Assembly: GCF_001050275.1 (NCBI RefSeq)
Contig: NZ_BBYA01000008.1
Span: 496,001 to 560,000 of the forward strand
DNA length: 64,000 nucleotides
Origin: Leptolinea tardivitalis
GTDB taxonomy: Bacteria; Chloroflexota; Anaerolineae; Anaerolineales; Anaerolineaceae
Reading direction: 5' to 3'
Shown piece after piece: positions 34,536 through 44,347 of the stretch. The notes under the pieces are model-generated. The model was given only the letters and a program-made list of their open reading frames with translations. It made no database searches and was not told the DNA's origin. Every line of letters starts with the position of its first letter. Positions within the stretch are counted from its first letter, which is position 1. The translations under genes were made by a program, and so were the position numbers.

Positions 34536-35837
34536 ATGGATACTATTGACCTTTTCCCTGATACAGTTGAGATTCATAATGGTCATATTTCTCATATTGG
34601 TGGTTGTTCTCTGAAGGAATTGGCTTCAAAATATGGGACGCCATTATACATTTATGATGCTGTAACCTTTGCCTGGAATTACCGTTATCTGCATGATTTA
34701 CTTGCAGATACATACCCTGGTAATTTTGACATTGCCTATGCTTCAAAAGCGTACTTATCGCTGCCGTTTGCCCGCAAACTGGCAAATCTGGAAACATCCA
34801 TTGATGTCGCTTCCATCAGCGAATTGGAAATTGTTCTAAAAGCGGGAATTCCACCTTGCAGGATTCATTTACACGGGAACAACAAATCAGAAGCAGAAAT
34901 TCACAAAGCGATAGACTTGCAGATCGAATCTATTGTGGTGGATAGTCTGGATGAATTGCATTTTGTTGAAGAGATAAGCCGGAAAATGAATCGCATTCCT
35001 GCCATCTGGCTGCGTATTACCCCGGATATTACTGTGGATACCCACAAAGCTGTTCAAACAGGACACAGCGCCAGCAAATTCGGAATTCCTGTGGGAAATG
35101 GAGAGGCAGAAGAGGCGATTAAGCTGGGTTTATCCAGCGATGCAGTTCGATTAACCGGGCTTCATACACATCTGGGCTCACAATTATTTGATTCTGACCG
35201 TTATTCTGAAGCTATCAATATTCTTTTCAATTTGTGTCACAAAACTGACTGGCAACCCGAAATCATCAGTCCGGGAGGAGGGTGGGGTGTACCGTATACA
35301 ACCGGTTCACCTGACACAGATCCGTCTGATTGGATCGTGGCCATCAGCCACACTGTACAAAACTGTTGTGAGAAGTACCAAATAAAACTTCCCAAAATTA
35401 TCATTGAACCCGGCCGGTGGTTGGTTGCGAAGGCCGGTGTATCGATCTACTCAGTAGGCAGCACGAAATCTTTACCTACTGGGGAGTGGATCGCAGCTGT
35501 AGATGGAGGGATGTCGGATAATCCCCGGCCAGCCTTATATGACGCCCATTATTCCGCAGTGGTCATTGGTAATTCGGCAGACCGTCCGGTTGTGCCGACT
35601 CGACTGGTTGGGCGATTTTGCGAATCTGGTGATGAGTTGATCCATCAGATAGACCTTCCCAGACTCGAAAGGGGTGATATTGTTGCCATTCCCGTATCGG
35701 GGGCGTATCAACTTAGCATGTCATCCAATTACAATCTGGCAGATCGTCCGTGTGTATTATGGCTGGATAATGGTAAAGTCGAAGTGATGCAAAAACGGGA
35801 AAAAGCAAGCCAATCCAACTGGTGGCTTGGTGAGTGA
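34536..35837 (+). CDS. lysA: Diaminopimelate decarboxylase
   Basis: A 433-residue PLP enzyme that converts meso-diaminopimelate to lysine, the last step of bacterial lysine synthesis. The PLP lysine lies in YASKAYLS (about residues 68-75). HLHGNNKS, HTHLGSQ, the phosphate-binding SPGGGWG, EPGRWLVA, CESGDEL and the C-terminal MSSNYN are conserved. It has a normal family length. GAYQLSMSSNYN replaces the commoner GAYGFSM form, a mild change. It starts 91 bases after the response regulator and converges with the dinG-like gene, with 7 bases between stops. Ribosome-binding site weak. Confidence 0.93.
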   Translation: MDTIDLFPDTVEIHNGHISHIGGCSLKELASKYGTPLYIYDAVTFAWNYRYLHDLLADTYPGNFDIAYASKAYLSLPFARKLANLETSIDVASISELEIVLKAGIPPCRIHLHGNNKSEAEIHKAIDLQIESIVVDSLDELHFVEEISRKMNRIPAIWLRITPDITVDTHKAVQTGHSASKFGIPVGNGEAEEAIKLGLSSDAVRLTGLHTHLGSQLFDSDRYSEAINILFNLCHKTDWQPEIISPGGGWGVPYTTGSPDTDPSDWIVAISHTVQNCCEKYQIKLPKIIIEPGRWLVAKAGVSIYSVGSTKSLPTGEWIAAVDGGMSDNPRPALYDAHYSAVVIGNSADRPVVPTRLVGRFCESGDELIHQIDLPRLERGDIVAIPVSGAYQLSMSSNYNLADRPCVLWLDNGKVEVMQKREKASQSNWWLGE

Positions 35838-35844
35838 TAAAAAA

Positions 35845-38643
35845 TCAAAGATTTAGCCATTTCGCGGCTGTTCTGGGTAATTCCGAGAGCGAACCTGTCA
35901 CCATGTGACATTCTGGTATGGATTCAATAAATAACTTGCCATATTTTTTGGTGAGAAGGCGTTTGTCGAACACTGCTACAACACCGCGGTCTGACTGAGT
36001 GCGGATGAGACGGCCAAATCCCTGACGGAATTTTAGAATAGCTTCTGGAAGCGAATATTCGTTAAACGGATCCTCATATGTTTCAGAACGGGCAGCGATG
36101 ATTGGATCGGAGGGAACATCAAACGGTAATTTCGTTATGGCCAGAACAGAGAGAGCTTCACCGGGAATATCCACTCCTTCCCAGAAAGCTCTGGTTCCCA
36201 GCAGAACGGCTTTATCAGCTCCACGAAAGTTTTCCAACAGCGCATTGGCTGATGCCCCAACACCCTGTTCATATATCTGTATTCCTGCATCTGCCATTCC
36301 ACCGGCAATAGCCTGAGATGTCTTTTTCAATTGTGCATAAGACGTGAATAACACAAGCATACGGCCGTTTGTGGCTTTTGCCAGCCTGACCAGACCTGAT
36401 TCAAGAGATTTTTGGTAACCATAGGCGTCTGTGATCTCTGGAATATCATTGATTAAATAAAGGAGAGCGGAATTTTCATAATCAAATGGAGATCCCAAGG
36501 CAAGCTCGTCTGCTTCATCCGCATTCAACCGGCTGCGCAGGTAGTCAAACTCACCATGTGTAGTTAATGTAGCTGAGGTAAGTACAACGGATGTTTTCTG
36601 GTGCCAGAGGTGTTTTTCCATCAGAGGCCCGATATGCAGCGGCGCCATTTGCAGCGTTATACGGTTGGAGGTCGGCTGTTTTTCGATCCAGTAGATTTGA
36701 AGACTATCTGGTTTTGAAACCAGGGAGGTGATATTGGAGCTAATTTCAGAGAACCGGGATGCCACAGTAGCCAGATTACCAATGATATCTTCCAATTCTT
36801 CGTTGGAATTCTCTTCATCCGGGCTGCCTGCTCGAATTAAGCCGGTAATCAAATTCAACATTTCTTTTAGCTCTTCACTTTCGTCATACCAGATTTCTTC
36901 TACAAGATCCCATGACGGTAACGTTCTTGTAGAATTCTGTATTCTTTCCTGCTGCGGGTATGTCCCCATGGGACGGCCATCGCGCTGATCCGTCAGGAAG
37001 TTGTCAACAGCCTCAAAGAATTGATTATTAAGGCTGGTGATCTTGAAAGCCAGATCAGAAACCTGGCGCACAGTTGTTTGTACAGCCGCCAGATCAGATG
37101 GTAGGAGAATCCCTTGTAATTGGATAAGAAAACGACCCAGAAGACCGGAATTCAAGCCACCCAGTTCATGGATCAGGCGGTCGAAGTCATATTGGTTGAC
37201 CTTAAAGGCGAGTGCGCCGGTTGTTGCCTCTTCCATATGATGGCCTTCGTCAATGATCAGATAGTTATATTCCGGCAGAATCCGGTTTCCTGCGGCAACA
37301 TCAGATAACAGCAAAGCGTGGTTTACTATGATTAGATGGGCGATACTGGCAGCCTGCCTGGATCGGTAGAATGGGCATTCCCCACCTGTTCGGCTTAAAC
37401 AAGTCTCGGATTTGCAGCCTTCATCTTCTGCTGATATTTTCATCCAGACATCCCATTCGGGAGACTGGTTCAAATTGATCTCATTGCGATCGCCTGTGCC
37501 ACCTTCATGCAGCCAGATCATGACTTTACCAAGAACTCGCATCTCTTCTGCTGTTTCTGGACCTCGCTGCCGCAGCATTTCAAAGCGGCGAGGACAGAGG
37601 TAATTTGACCGACCTTTAAGAACAGTTGCCCGTAAATCAATACCAAGAGCTTCACGTAGATCGGGAATATCTTTATTAATCAACTGATCCTGAAGGTTTA
37701 TGGTATTTGTGGAGATGACCACACGCGTATTTGTCTGCATAGCCCACATAGCTGCCGGGACCAGATAGGCAAATGACTTGCCTGTCCCGGTACCAGCTTC
37801 TACTAACATATGTTGCCCCTCTGAAAACGATCGGGCTATTGCTTTTAACATTTCGAGCTGCTGCGGTCGATATTCATATGAACTAAAAAACTTTGAAAAT
37901 GGTCCTCCATGTTCTAAAATGGCAGATACTTCATCAATATCCAACCGGGCATTGCCATTTTCAGGTTCTGCTCCGATGACTATTTTCCCTGCAGGTTTTT
38001 CGAACAATGGGCCTGATGAAACATGCAGGGCTTTCCGTGCCTGGATTGGTTCACGCGATCTGGCACGTAACACCTGCTGAAGAGCAAAGGATCCAATCCA
38101 ATCGGTGCGATCACCCTGACGCACCAACTCGGCCAGGAGATCTATTGGAAGTTCACCAGCCTTACGGATCAGCTTTTCATATACCCCGCGAGTTGCGCGG
38201 GCATCATCGAGCGCGCGGTGCGTGGCAGGAAAAGGAATGGATAGAAGCTGCCCAAGGGCACCAAGGTTATATCGGCTGGCTGTAGGAAGAAAAACGGCTG
38301 CCAATTCATATGTATCAATTATGTCGTTATATTCCAGAATATTCTGCCGCCGAAGGAAACTCAAATCAAACCGGACATTGTGACCCAGAACCGGGCTGTC
38401 TCCGACAAAATCAGCAAAATCCTGAATAATCGCTTTGATCGGTGGTTCTTTATGTACCATCTCGTTAGTAATACCGGTCAATTGAGTGATCATCTGAGGG
38501 ATTGGCCGACCGGGATTAATCAATTGTGAAAATTCTGCTTCGATACGATTACCATTAAATTTAACGGCACCAATTTCAATGATGGCGTCATTCATCGGGT
38601 CTAGCCCGGTCGTCTCAATGTCGAGAGAAACAATGGATGTCAT
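35845..38643 (-). CDS. dinG: DnaQ-type exonuclease fused to DinG/XPD-type helicase
   Basis: A 932-residue fusion. Residues about 3-165 are a DEDDh 3'-5' exonuclease (DIETTG with Asp8 and Glu10, NVRFDLSFL, HRALDDA). Residues about 250-930 are an XPD/DinG helicase: Walker A AGTGTGKS (283-290), four cysteines suited to a 4Fe-4S cluster (Cys350, 410, 415, 423), DEGH instead of DEAH (465-468), motif V TRAFWEGVDIPG and motif VI FRQGFGRLIRT. This fusion is usual in Firmicutes and relatives and acts on DNA or RNA-DNA structures in repair. The G in DEGH is a small deviation. Function of the Gram-positive type may be mainly nucleolytic. Confidence 0.9.
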   Translation of the reverse strand: MTSIVSLDIETTGLDPMNDAIIEIGAVKFNGNRIEAEFSQLINPGRPIPQMITQLTGITNEMVHKEPPIKAIIQDFADFVGDSPVLGHNVRFDLSFLRRQNILEYNDIIDTYELAAVFLPTASRYNLGALGQLLSIPFPATHRALDDARATRGVYEKLIRKAGELPIDLLAELVRQGDRTDWIGSFALQQVLRARSREPIQARKALHVSSGPLFEKPAGKIVIGAEPENGNARLDIDEVSAILEHGGPFSKFFSSYEYRPQQLEMLKAIARSFSEGQHMLVEAGTGTGKSFAYLVPAAMWAMQTNTRVVISTNTINLQDQLINKDIPDLREALGIDLRATVLKGRSNYLCPRRFEMLRQRGPETAEEMRVLGKVMIWLHEGGTGDRNEINLNQSPEWDVWMKISAEDEGCKSETCLSRTGGECPFYRSRQAASIAHLIIVNHALLLSDVAAGNRILPEYNYLIIDEGHHMEEATTGALAFKVNQYDFDRLIHELGGLNSGLLGRFLIQLQGILLPSDLAAVQTTVRQVSDLAFKITSLNNQFFEAVDNFLTDQRDGRPMGTYPQQERIQNSTRTLPSWDLVEEIWYDESEELKEMLNLITGLIRAGSPDEENSNEELEDIIGNLATVASRFSEISSNITSLVSKPDSLQIYWIEKQPTSNRITLQMAPLHIGPLMEKHLWHQKTSVVLTSATLTTHGEFDYLRSRLNADEADELALGSPFDYENSALLYLINDIPEITDAYGYQKSLESGLVRLAKATNGRMLVLFTSYAQLKKTSQAIAGGMADAGIQIYEQGVGASANALLENFRGADKAVLLGTRAFWEGVDIPGEALSVLAITKLPFDVPSDPIIAARSETYEDPFNEYSLPEAILKFRQGFGRLIRTQSDRGVVAVFDKRLLTKKYGKLFIESIPECHMVTGSLSELPRTAAKWLNL

Positions 38644-38879
38644 AATAGGGTTGCCTGGATTAACCGGCTAATTCTCCCCGATCGAAAAGATATTTGTCTA
38701 GGTAATTTCAGCATCGAGAAATTTCCTGGTGTGAAATCATTCGATTGATGTATAAAAGTCCATTAGCAAGGAAAGAGTAATAGCTTTTTCCCCGGGGCTT
38801 ATTCAAGGAAAGATTCACCGATCTTTACTGTAGAAAAGATTTCCAATTATAGCATTCCAGCTGATAAAACCGAAAAAAG

Positions 38880-38912
38880 AGAGGGACTGGTTCATATGGA
38901 GCCAGTCCCTCT
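38880..38912 (-). terminator. Intrinsic terminator of the minus-strand met/coa/lipoprotein run
   Basis: A perfect 10-bp stem (38881-38890 with 38902-38911), extended by one A-T pair, with an 11-base loop and a T tract on the minus strand (A6 at 38873-38878). It follows the DUF4349 gene. Confidence 0.85.
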
Positions 38913-38935
38913 TGTGAAATACTTAGTAATTTAGG

Positions 38936-39907
38936 TCAGGATGTTTTCTTTGTTTCTTCCTCAACCTTTTGTGCTTCTTTTTTCGCTTTATTCTTCCGTA
39001 CGATTGCGCGGATAATCATAAATATAATCCAGACCGGGATAAAGAGAATAATGAGCACCGGCAGCAGGAAAAGAATAATCCAGATGGCGGCTTCAGCAAA
39101 GAACTTAAGTGCATTGATCAATGCCTGAATCGCATTCCGGGCGACACCACCCGGCTGCCAACCGCCAATGGACAATGGAGCGACGGATGATTTTGATTGA
39201 ATTGTGATATCAATCGCAGACATTGCGGCTGATTCTTCGTAGTATTTAATCTGCCCTTTGATCACTTCAATTTGTTCACGAACCTGAGTGAGTTGATTGA
39301 ATACAGACATCACATCTTCTGTACGTGTAGCCGAAGCCATAATTTCTCGCAACTGAGCTTCGGCATCCTCAAGGTTTTTCAAGCGGCTCTGGAGGTCAGT
39401 GTATTCCTTTGTAACATTCTGACCTGTACGGTTTTCGGATAAAACATCTGTATCTGGGTTGGGTGTGAGGTTCTTAATCTGTTCCATAGCAGTAGTTAAT
39501 TTGTCTGCCGGAACGCGGACGGTAATTCGAGCTTCAGGTAATTCAAGACCATTATCATTCCGGGTTTTATAGATGTTGGATGTCACTACAAAACCCTTCA
39601 TATTTTCTGTCATTTTAATAATTTCATCCATCGATGTTGCCGGGTCGACAACAACGATGGAAATGGACGCATTCTGTATGATCAATTGATCGACAGAGGA
39701 TTCATTGCCGCCATTGCCAGCTGTTGAACTGGTTATTGAATTCTCTTCTATAGGTGCGGCTGCCTGAGGAACCGCTTCCATTGCTTTGGGTGCCTGTTCG
39801 TCATAAGCCTTATTCTGGGCAGCAGCTGTAGGAATACTACTTTTTGCCTGTGCACAGCCAGACAGAAAAAACACCAGCAGACATAAGGATAACCACACAC
39901 GTTTCAT
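38936..39907 (-). CDS. DUF4349 lipoprotein
   Basis: A 323-residue protein from the ATG at 39907, which has GGAGGAAAAG directly upstream and begins a lipoprotein signal peptide (MKRVWLSLCLLVFFLSGC). A longer reading from 39988 runs back into the upstream gene and is rejected. After an Ala/Pro/Glu-rich linker, the DUF4349 region (about residues 75-250) has GFVVTSNI, ARITVRVPADKL and a coiled coil (DLQSRLKNLEDAEAQLREIM, QVREQIEVIKGQIKYYE). A C-terminal membrane helix (about 270-300) and a charged Lys/Glu tail follow. It would be tethered at both ends. Function of DUF4349 is unknown; it may act at the cell envelope. Confidence 0.85.
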   Translation of the reverse strand: MKRVWLSLCLLVFFLSGCAQAKSSIPTAAAQNKAYDEQAPKAMEAVPQAAAPIEENSITSSTAGNGGNESSVDQLIIQNASISIVVVDPATSMDEIIKMTENMKGFVVTSNIYKTRNDNGLELPEARITVRVPADKLTTAMEQIKNLTPNPDTDVLSENRTGQNVTKEYTDLQSRLKNLEDAEAQLREIMASATRTEDVMSVFNQLTQVREQIEVIKGQIKYYEESAAMSAIDITIQSKSSVAPLSIGGWQPGGVARNAIQALINALKFFAEAAIWIILFLLPVLIILFIPVWIIFMIIRAIVRKNKAKKEAQKVEEETKKTS

Positions 39908-39974
39908 CTTTTCCTCCACCACTGTTGATGATTTATGTTCTATTAACGATGAAACTGTAATGAAAGTTCCCTGG

Positions 39975-40703
39975 CTACCAGCCGCCAAAAAGCCGTTCCC
40001 CGTTACGAATAGGTAAGCCGGAACGAATGATCCGTTGTTGGACAGAAGAAATATCGTAAGCTATGCGCCTGAGGTCCCAGGTTTTATCCAGTAAGTCCAG
40101 TATGGCATAACATGCCCGCGGGTCAGCGTCGCGTGGTTGACCAACAGAACCCGGATTGAGAATTGCCCGACCGGTTAATTTTGTGCTCAGGGGATTGTCT
40201 GAATTCATTGCATAGAGAGATGATTTACCATTTTTTGTATGATAAATCACCGGGATATGTGTGTGGCCGATTAAACAAAAAGGCGTAACGAAATAATCAA
40301 GGTTATCGGCGGCGCTTTCCACATCCAGAATATATTCCCAGATGGAATTTCTTGGACTGCCATGTGTAAGGGTGAATCCATGCCTGACCGTCTTTTTCCT
40401 GAGACTGGTCAGATAGAGTTTGCTTTCTTTTGTAAGGTTTTCCTGGTTCCAGACTGTGGTTTCGCGTGCTTCAGTGTTAAAGCTATCAAGATCAATTTGG
40501 CCCAGAGCGGCGGCATCATGATTCCCAAGTACACATACGGTATAGGGAAGGTTGGCGATACGATCAATTACTTCATTGGGATCGGGTCCATACCCTACCA
40601 GATCTCCCAGGCACCAGACAGCATCCACTGAACCGGCATCCTCAAGAACCGCGTTAAGAGCGGTCAGATTGGCATGGATGTCAGAGATCACAAGAATGCG
40701 CAT
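39975..40703 (-). CDS. Calcineurin-like metallophosphoesterase (YfcE/MJ0936-like)
   Basis: A 242-residue cytoplasmic phosphoesterase. Dimetal motifs in order: ISDIHANLTAL (Asp and His, residues 6-16), LGDLVGYGP, LGNHD, LTHGSPRNS and IGHTHIPV, then NPGSVGQPRD. The last motif and the length fit the YfcE/MJ0936 group, which hydrolyses phosphodiesters in vitro; the natural substrate is usually unknown. It lies 12 bases after the DUF3048 gene and 67 bases before the DUF4349 gene in one minus-strand run. Confidence 0.88.
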   Translation of the reverse strand: MRILVISDIHANLTALNAVLEDAGSVDAVWCLGDLVGYGPDPNEVIDRIANLPYTVCVLGNHDAAALGQIDLDSFNTEARETTVWNQENLTKESKLYLTSLRKKTVRHGFTLTHGSPRNSIWEYILDVESAADNLDYFVTPFCLIGHTHIPVIYHTKNGKSSLYAMNSDNPLSTKLTGRAILNPGSVGQPRDADPRACYAILDLLDKTWDLRRIAYDISSVQQRIIRSGLPIRNGERLFGGW

Positions 40704-40715
40704 ATGATACCTGTT

Positions 40716-41954
40716 TCAGGGAATGGCGAATTGAACATTCCACTTACCCGGTTCTGATTGGTCAAGAGTGGATGCCAGACCTAAAATAACAAACCAGGTA
40801 TTCCCTGGTTTCAATGGAATAGCGTGATTATAGTCATCAAAGAAGACCATAGGACGGTCATTTGCCTGTGATTGCCAGTATCCGGTGATCATACGTCCAT
40901 CCCGGAAAAATACTGCTCTGCGGGCTTCCTTGTTTGCCCACAATTCAATATTATGGAGTGTTGGATTGTATTCATTGTAACGGGCATAGAGCAACACAAC
41001 ATTGTCAAAGGCAACTTGTTTTCCGGTTAATTTGTCCATCAACGGGACAAGTTTAACCGGATTTTCTGGGATATCAGTTTCAGTCCAGCGTTGGTATTTG
41101 CGTTGATTGGCATCATAAATCCACTGACTGAGATTTAGATCATTATACCGGATGAGAACAGAATTACCGGTATCATTTTCGGATTCTGATGGTTTAGAAT
41201 CAAAAACCATTCCGGTGACGATTTGACGATAATTATTGATCTTTTTCAACTTCGCATATTCATCGAATTTTGAAATATTAGCAAAAACTGAATTTACAGT
41301 ATGTTCACCCGTATCACATAATGCCGGGCATGTGGATTCTTTGACGGTAACAGCCAGACCATCCAGTTGGGCAATAAGGTTGTTTCGAACACGCGTATCG
41401 GCGCTGGCAAAAGCAAATATCGTTTGATACATGCTGGCTAATTGAACATCTGCCAATCTGGCAGAACGAACAGGTCCAACTTTTTCAGGTTTGCTGCCGT
41501 AATAAATTGCTGAGAATCGATTCATCCCTTCGCCGATGTAATGTTCGAAAACAAGATCTGCCAGTGATAAACCAAATTGTGGGCGGCCGGAGGGAGGAAA
41601 ATTGCTGACCTTTACCATAACAGGGCGACGGTCCAAAATAGACGGGTCATCGACTTTAAGGCCGGTAAAAGGATTGATATTTTTAGGGAACCTGTCTGGT
41701 CCATAATGTACGGCTTCTATGGTCGAGGTTAGTGTTGGCAGGGGCGTTTCAGTAGGTGAGGGTAGAGGTGTGGCTGTAATGACTGCCGGAGTCGGGGGTG
41801 TAGTTGCTGATGGAATTGGAGTTGATGAAGCAATATCCATCAGCGTCGGTTGGATACTTACGGTTGGCGTTGTCGCTGAAGTAGATTGACAACCGGTCAG
41901 ACTTACCGCGAGTAGGAATAAAAACAACAACGAAAATACTAATCGCCAGTTCAT
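40716..41954 (-). CDS. DUF3048 lipoprotein (paralogue 2)
   Basis: A 412-residue secreted lipoprotein: signal peptide with lipobox LTGC (about residues 19-22), a Thr/Pro/Ser linker (about 25-75), then the YerB-like DUF3048 domain. Marker motifs: INPFTGLKVDDPS, RPVMVKVSNFPPSGRPQFGLSLAD, VFEHYIGEGMNRFSAIYY, GPVRSARLADVQL. The C-terminal domain holds NEYNPTLHNIELW and PLKPGNTWFVI. DUF3048 proteins are widespread in Gram-positive bacteria and Chloroflexota with no assigned role. Two Cys (STCPALCDTGEH) are shared in position with the neighbouring paralogue (SLCPPICGDDTH) and may bind metal or form a disulfide. Confidence 0.87.
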   Translation of the reverse strand: MNWRLVFSLLFLFLLAVSLTGCQSTSATTPTVSIQPTLMDIASSTPIPSATTPPTPAVITATPLPSPTETPLPTLTSTIEAVHYGPDRFPKNINPFTGLKVDDPSILDRRPVMVKVSNFPPSGRPQFGLSLADLVFEHYIGEGMNRFSAIYYGSKPEKVGPVRSARLADVQLASMYQTIFAFASADTRVRNNLIAQLDGLAVTVKESTCPALCDTGEHTVNSVFANISKFDEYAKLKKINNYRQIVTGMVFDSKPSESENDTGNSVLIRYNDLNLSQWIYDANQRKYQRWTETDIPENPVKLVPLMDKLTGKQVAFDNVVLLYARYNEYNPTLHNIELWANKEARRAVFFRDGRMITGYWQSQANDRPMVFFDDYNHAIPLKPGNTWFVILGLASTLDQSEPGKWNVQFAIP

Positions 41955-41972
41955 GGTTATTCTTGTTGTCGG

Positions 41973-43130
41973 TTATGGAGTGTAAAAATAAAGTTCATAT
42001 CGGCCGCCTTGCGGATTTGCAATCTGTGAACTGATGCCGGCAAGAACAATCCAGGTATTGCCCGGTTTTAATGGCATGGGGGAACCGTCATTCTGTAGAA
42101 GTTCCAATGGTTGTGAATGATCTGAAATGCGCCATTTCCCATCATATTTCATTCCATCCCTGAAGTACATGGCATTTTGTGGACCGGCATTATTCCAAAG
42201 ATCAATATTGTGTAACGTGCGGTTGTATTCGATATAAAACGTTGTCAGAATAATGACATTCGAAAAACCGAGCTGAGCTCCCGTGTTCCGATCTACCAAT
42301 GGAATCATGGTTAGCGGCTCACCTTCATTCCCATCTTCAATCCAACGCAAATATTTTCCGGAAGTGGTGTCGTATTGCCATTCCCCCCGATTAATATCTG
42401 CATATTGGATCAACAATTGGATGGCAGTTTGTCCACCAGGAGGAGGTTCAGCTGAGAAGGTTGCAAATTGCAGGCCAGGCTTCTCTTGAGCGATGCCGAG
42501 AGATTGAGCATATTGCGTAACTCCGGCAGAGTCGGCAAAAACTCCTGTGACACTATGGGTATCATCTCCACAGATGGGTGGACAAAGCGAATATTTATAG
42601 GGTATTGCTCTCGCACCCAGCTGTTTGTCCAAGACGGTATCTACGCGTTCATCCGCATTTCCATAAACAAGGATACCCCGAAACATCTGGGTGATTTCCG
42701 AATCAACCAATCTTCCTGAACGGATAGGACCAACCTGCGGGGCATCATTACCGTAAAAAACCGGAAGAAAACGGTTGAACATCTCACCGATGTAATAATC
42801 AAAAACAATATCGGCTGCTGACAGACCAGCATGAGGCCTTCCCGTTCTCGGATAGTTTGATACTTTTATTAACACCGGCAAACGGTTTAATTTGGCCGGA
42901 TCATCCACCGGCAGCCCGGTCAATGGATTGATATTTTCCGGAACAGTCGTCGGTTCAACGGTAAGTGTCACATCTGGTACTATTATCGTGGCCGACGGAT
43001 CTGATGGCATTGCTGTTGTGGAAGCGATGGGTTGAGATTCAGAAGCGGCAGGCAAGGGTGTATTTATTGCCTGACATGATACCAGCAATGAAAGAAAGAA
43101 AACTACAAGGAAAATTCGTTTATTCTTCAA
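41973..43130 (-). CDS. DUF3048 lipoprotein (paralogue 1), TTG start
   Basis: A 385-residue tandem paralogue of the next gene. The start codon is TTG at 43130, overlapping the coaBC stop as TTGA. It directly begins a lipoprotein signal peptide (MKNKRIFLVVFFLSLLVSCQ) and AAAAGG stands just upstream; no ATG fits. The DUF3048 domain is complete (INPLTGLPVDDPA, RPHAGLSAADIVFDYYIG, GPIRSGRLVDSEI), as is the C-terminal domain (YNRTLHNIDLW, PLKPGNTWIVL). Overlap with coaBC implies coupling of translation, although no functional link is known. Confidence 0.87.
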   Translation of the reverse strand: MKNKRIFLVVFFLSLLVSCQAINTPLPAASESQPIASTTAMPSDPSATIIVPDVTLTVEPTTVPENINPLTGLPVDDPAKLNRLPVLIKVSNYPRTGRPHAGLSAADIVFDYYIGEMFNRFLPVFYGNDAPQVGPIRSGRLVDSEITQMFRGILVYGNADERVDTVLDKQLGARAIPYKYSLCPPICGDDTHSVTGVFADSAGVTQYAQSLGIAQEKPGLQFATFSAEPPPGGQTAIQLLIQYADINRGEWQYDTTSGKYLRWIEDGNEGEPLTMIPLVDRNTGAQLGFSNVIILTTFYIEYNRTLHNIDLWNNAGPQNAMYFRDGMKYDGKWRISDHSQPLELLQNDGSPMPLKPGNTWIVLAGISSQIANPQGGRYELYFYTP

Positions 43131-44347
43131 ACCTTTTCAAACCATGAAGCTGCTTTATTTAAAATGGACTGCGCCGCTTCTAATTTCGTTTGCAGTCCGA
43201 GCTCCTGTGACGAGCCGTCAGGGAAAAGCAGAACTACCCGGTTGGTATCTACCTCAAACCCGGCATCAGATGTTGAGATATCGTTGGCTGCGATCATATC
43301 GAGTCGTTTTTGTTTTATCTTTCGCCTGGCATTTTCAACAAGGGCTTCGGTTTCAGCGGCAAAACCAATAACCCGGCGAGGGAATCCGGTTTTTTCACGA
43401 ATGTTAGCAATTTCCTTCAAAATATCCGGAGTCTTTTCAAGATTGATTGCCGGTACTCCATCTTCTTTCTTGATTTTTTCATCGGCTGGATGAAATGGCC
43501 TGAAATCTGCCACTGCCGCAGCCATGATCAGTAAGTCTGCCTGATCGGTATGATTAATGACAGCTTCCATCATCTGTTGAGCCGTATCTACATGAACCAG
43601 GTTGGCTCCGGCTGGTGTCATTAAGTGATCTGTTGTACTGATTAAAGTGACATCACAACCCATATCCAGTGCGGCCTGAGCAAGGGCATATCCCTGTTTT
43701 CCTGAGGAACGGTTCGTAATCACTCTGACTGGATCAATGGGTTCTGAAGTGCCGCCTGCTGTGACCACAACTTTTCGGCCTTCCAGTCTGCCGCCGCGAC
43801 TCAAGACATACCGGGCCATGTTGACAATCTCTACCGGTTCTGACATCCGGCCAGGTCCAACCAGACCAGAAGCCAGGTGACCGCTTTCCGGCCCAACAAT
43901 AATGGCTCCCCGCTGGCGCAATTTTTCCACATTTTCCTGTGTGATAGGCTTCTGATACATGTCAACATCCATCGCCGGAGCAATAATCAGCGGGGCAGAA
44001 GAGGCCAGTACCGTAACGGTGAGCAGATTATCCGCAATTCCCGTGGCAAGTTTGGCCAAGGTATTGGCTGAAATCGGTGTAATCAGAACAAGATCGGCTT
44101 TATGGCCAAGGGACACATGCACTACGTGTCCTTCTCCACCCCAAAGATCGGCTTCAGTAGATGCTTTACGTCCGGTGACAGACTGAAATGTGAGCGGTGA
44201 CACAAATTTGCAGGCGGATTCTGTCAATACGACATCTACAATGGCGCCATTCTGGGTTAATTTAGAAGCAATTTCTACAGCTTTGTATGCTGCGATGGAG
44301 CCGGTTACTCCGAGAATGATGTGCTTATCCTGCAGCGGGTTAGTCAT
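43127..44347 (-). CDS. coaBC: Bifunctional phosphopantothenoylcysteine decarboxylase / synthetase
   Basis: A 406-residue CoA-pathway enzyme. The N-terminal CoaC half (about residues 8-180) is a flavoprotein decarboxylase: GVTGSIAAYKA, HVVHVSLGHKADLVLITPISANTLAK with the catalytic His region, and APAMDVDMY, where the E. coli enzyme has PAMN. The C-terminal CoaB half (about 188-400) joins phosphopantothenate and cysteine: VVVTAGGTSEPIDPVRVITNRSSGKQGYALA, AAAVADFRP, KLEKTPD-like INLEKTPDIL and IAANDIS. It overlaps coaX by 8 bases, so two steps of CoA synthesis are made together. Confidence 0.95.
   Translation of the reverse strand: MTNPLQDKHIILGVTGSIAAYKAVEIASKLTQNGAIVDVVLTESACKFVSPLTFQSVTGRKASTEADLWGGEGHVVHVSLGHKADLVLITPISANTLAKLATGIADNLLTVTVLASSAPLIIAPAMDVDMYQKPITQENVEKLRQRGAIIVGPESGHLASGLVGPGRMSEPVEIVNMARYVLSRGGRLEGRKVVVTAGGTSEPIDPVRVITNRSSGKQGYALAQAALDMGCDVTLISTTDHLMTPAGANLVHVDTAQQMMEAVINHTDQADLLIMAAAVADFRPFHPADEKIKKEDGVPAINLEKTPDILKEIANIREKTGFPRRVIGFAAETEALVENARRKIKQKRLDMIAANDISTSDAGFEVDTNRVVLLFPDGSSQELGLQTKLEAAQSILNKAASWFEKV

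Noticed and set aside
35876-35882. Another GGGTAAT, and one at about 47248-47254
   Set aside because: Both lie inside coding sequence without the CTCCAT half and without a -10 box at 22 bases, so they look like chance matches.
38690-38712. AGGTAATTTC near the dinG start as a further nitrogen operator
   Set aside because: It lacks GGG and the CTCCAT half, and no -10 box at the right distance faces a gene on that strand.
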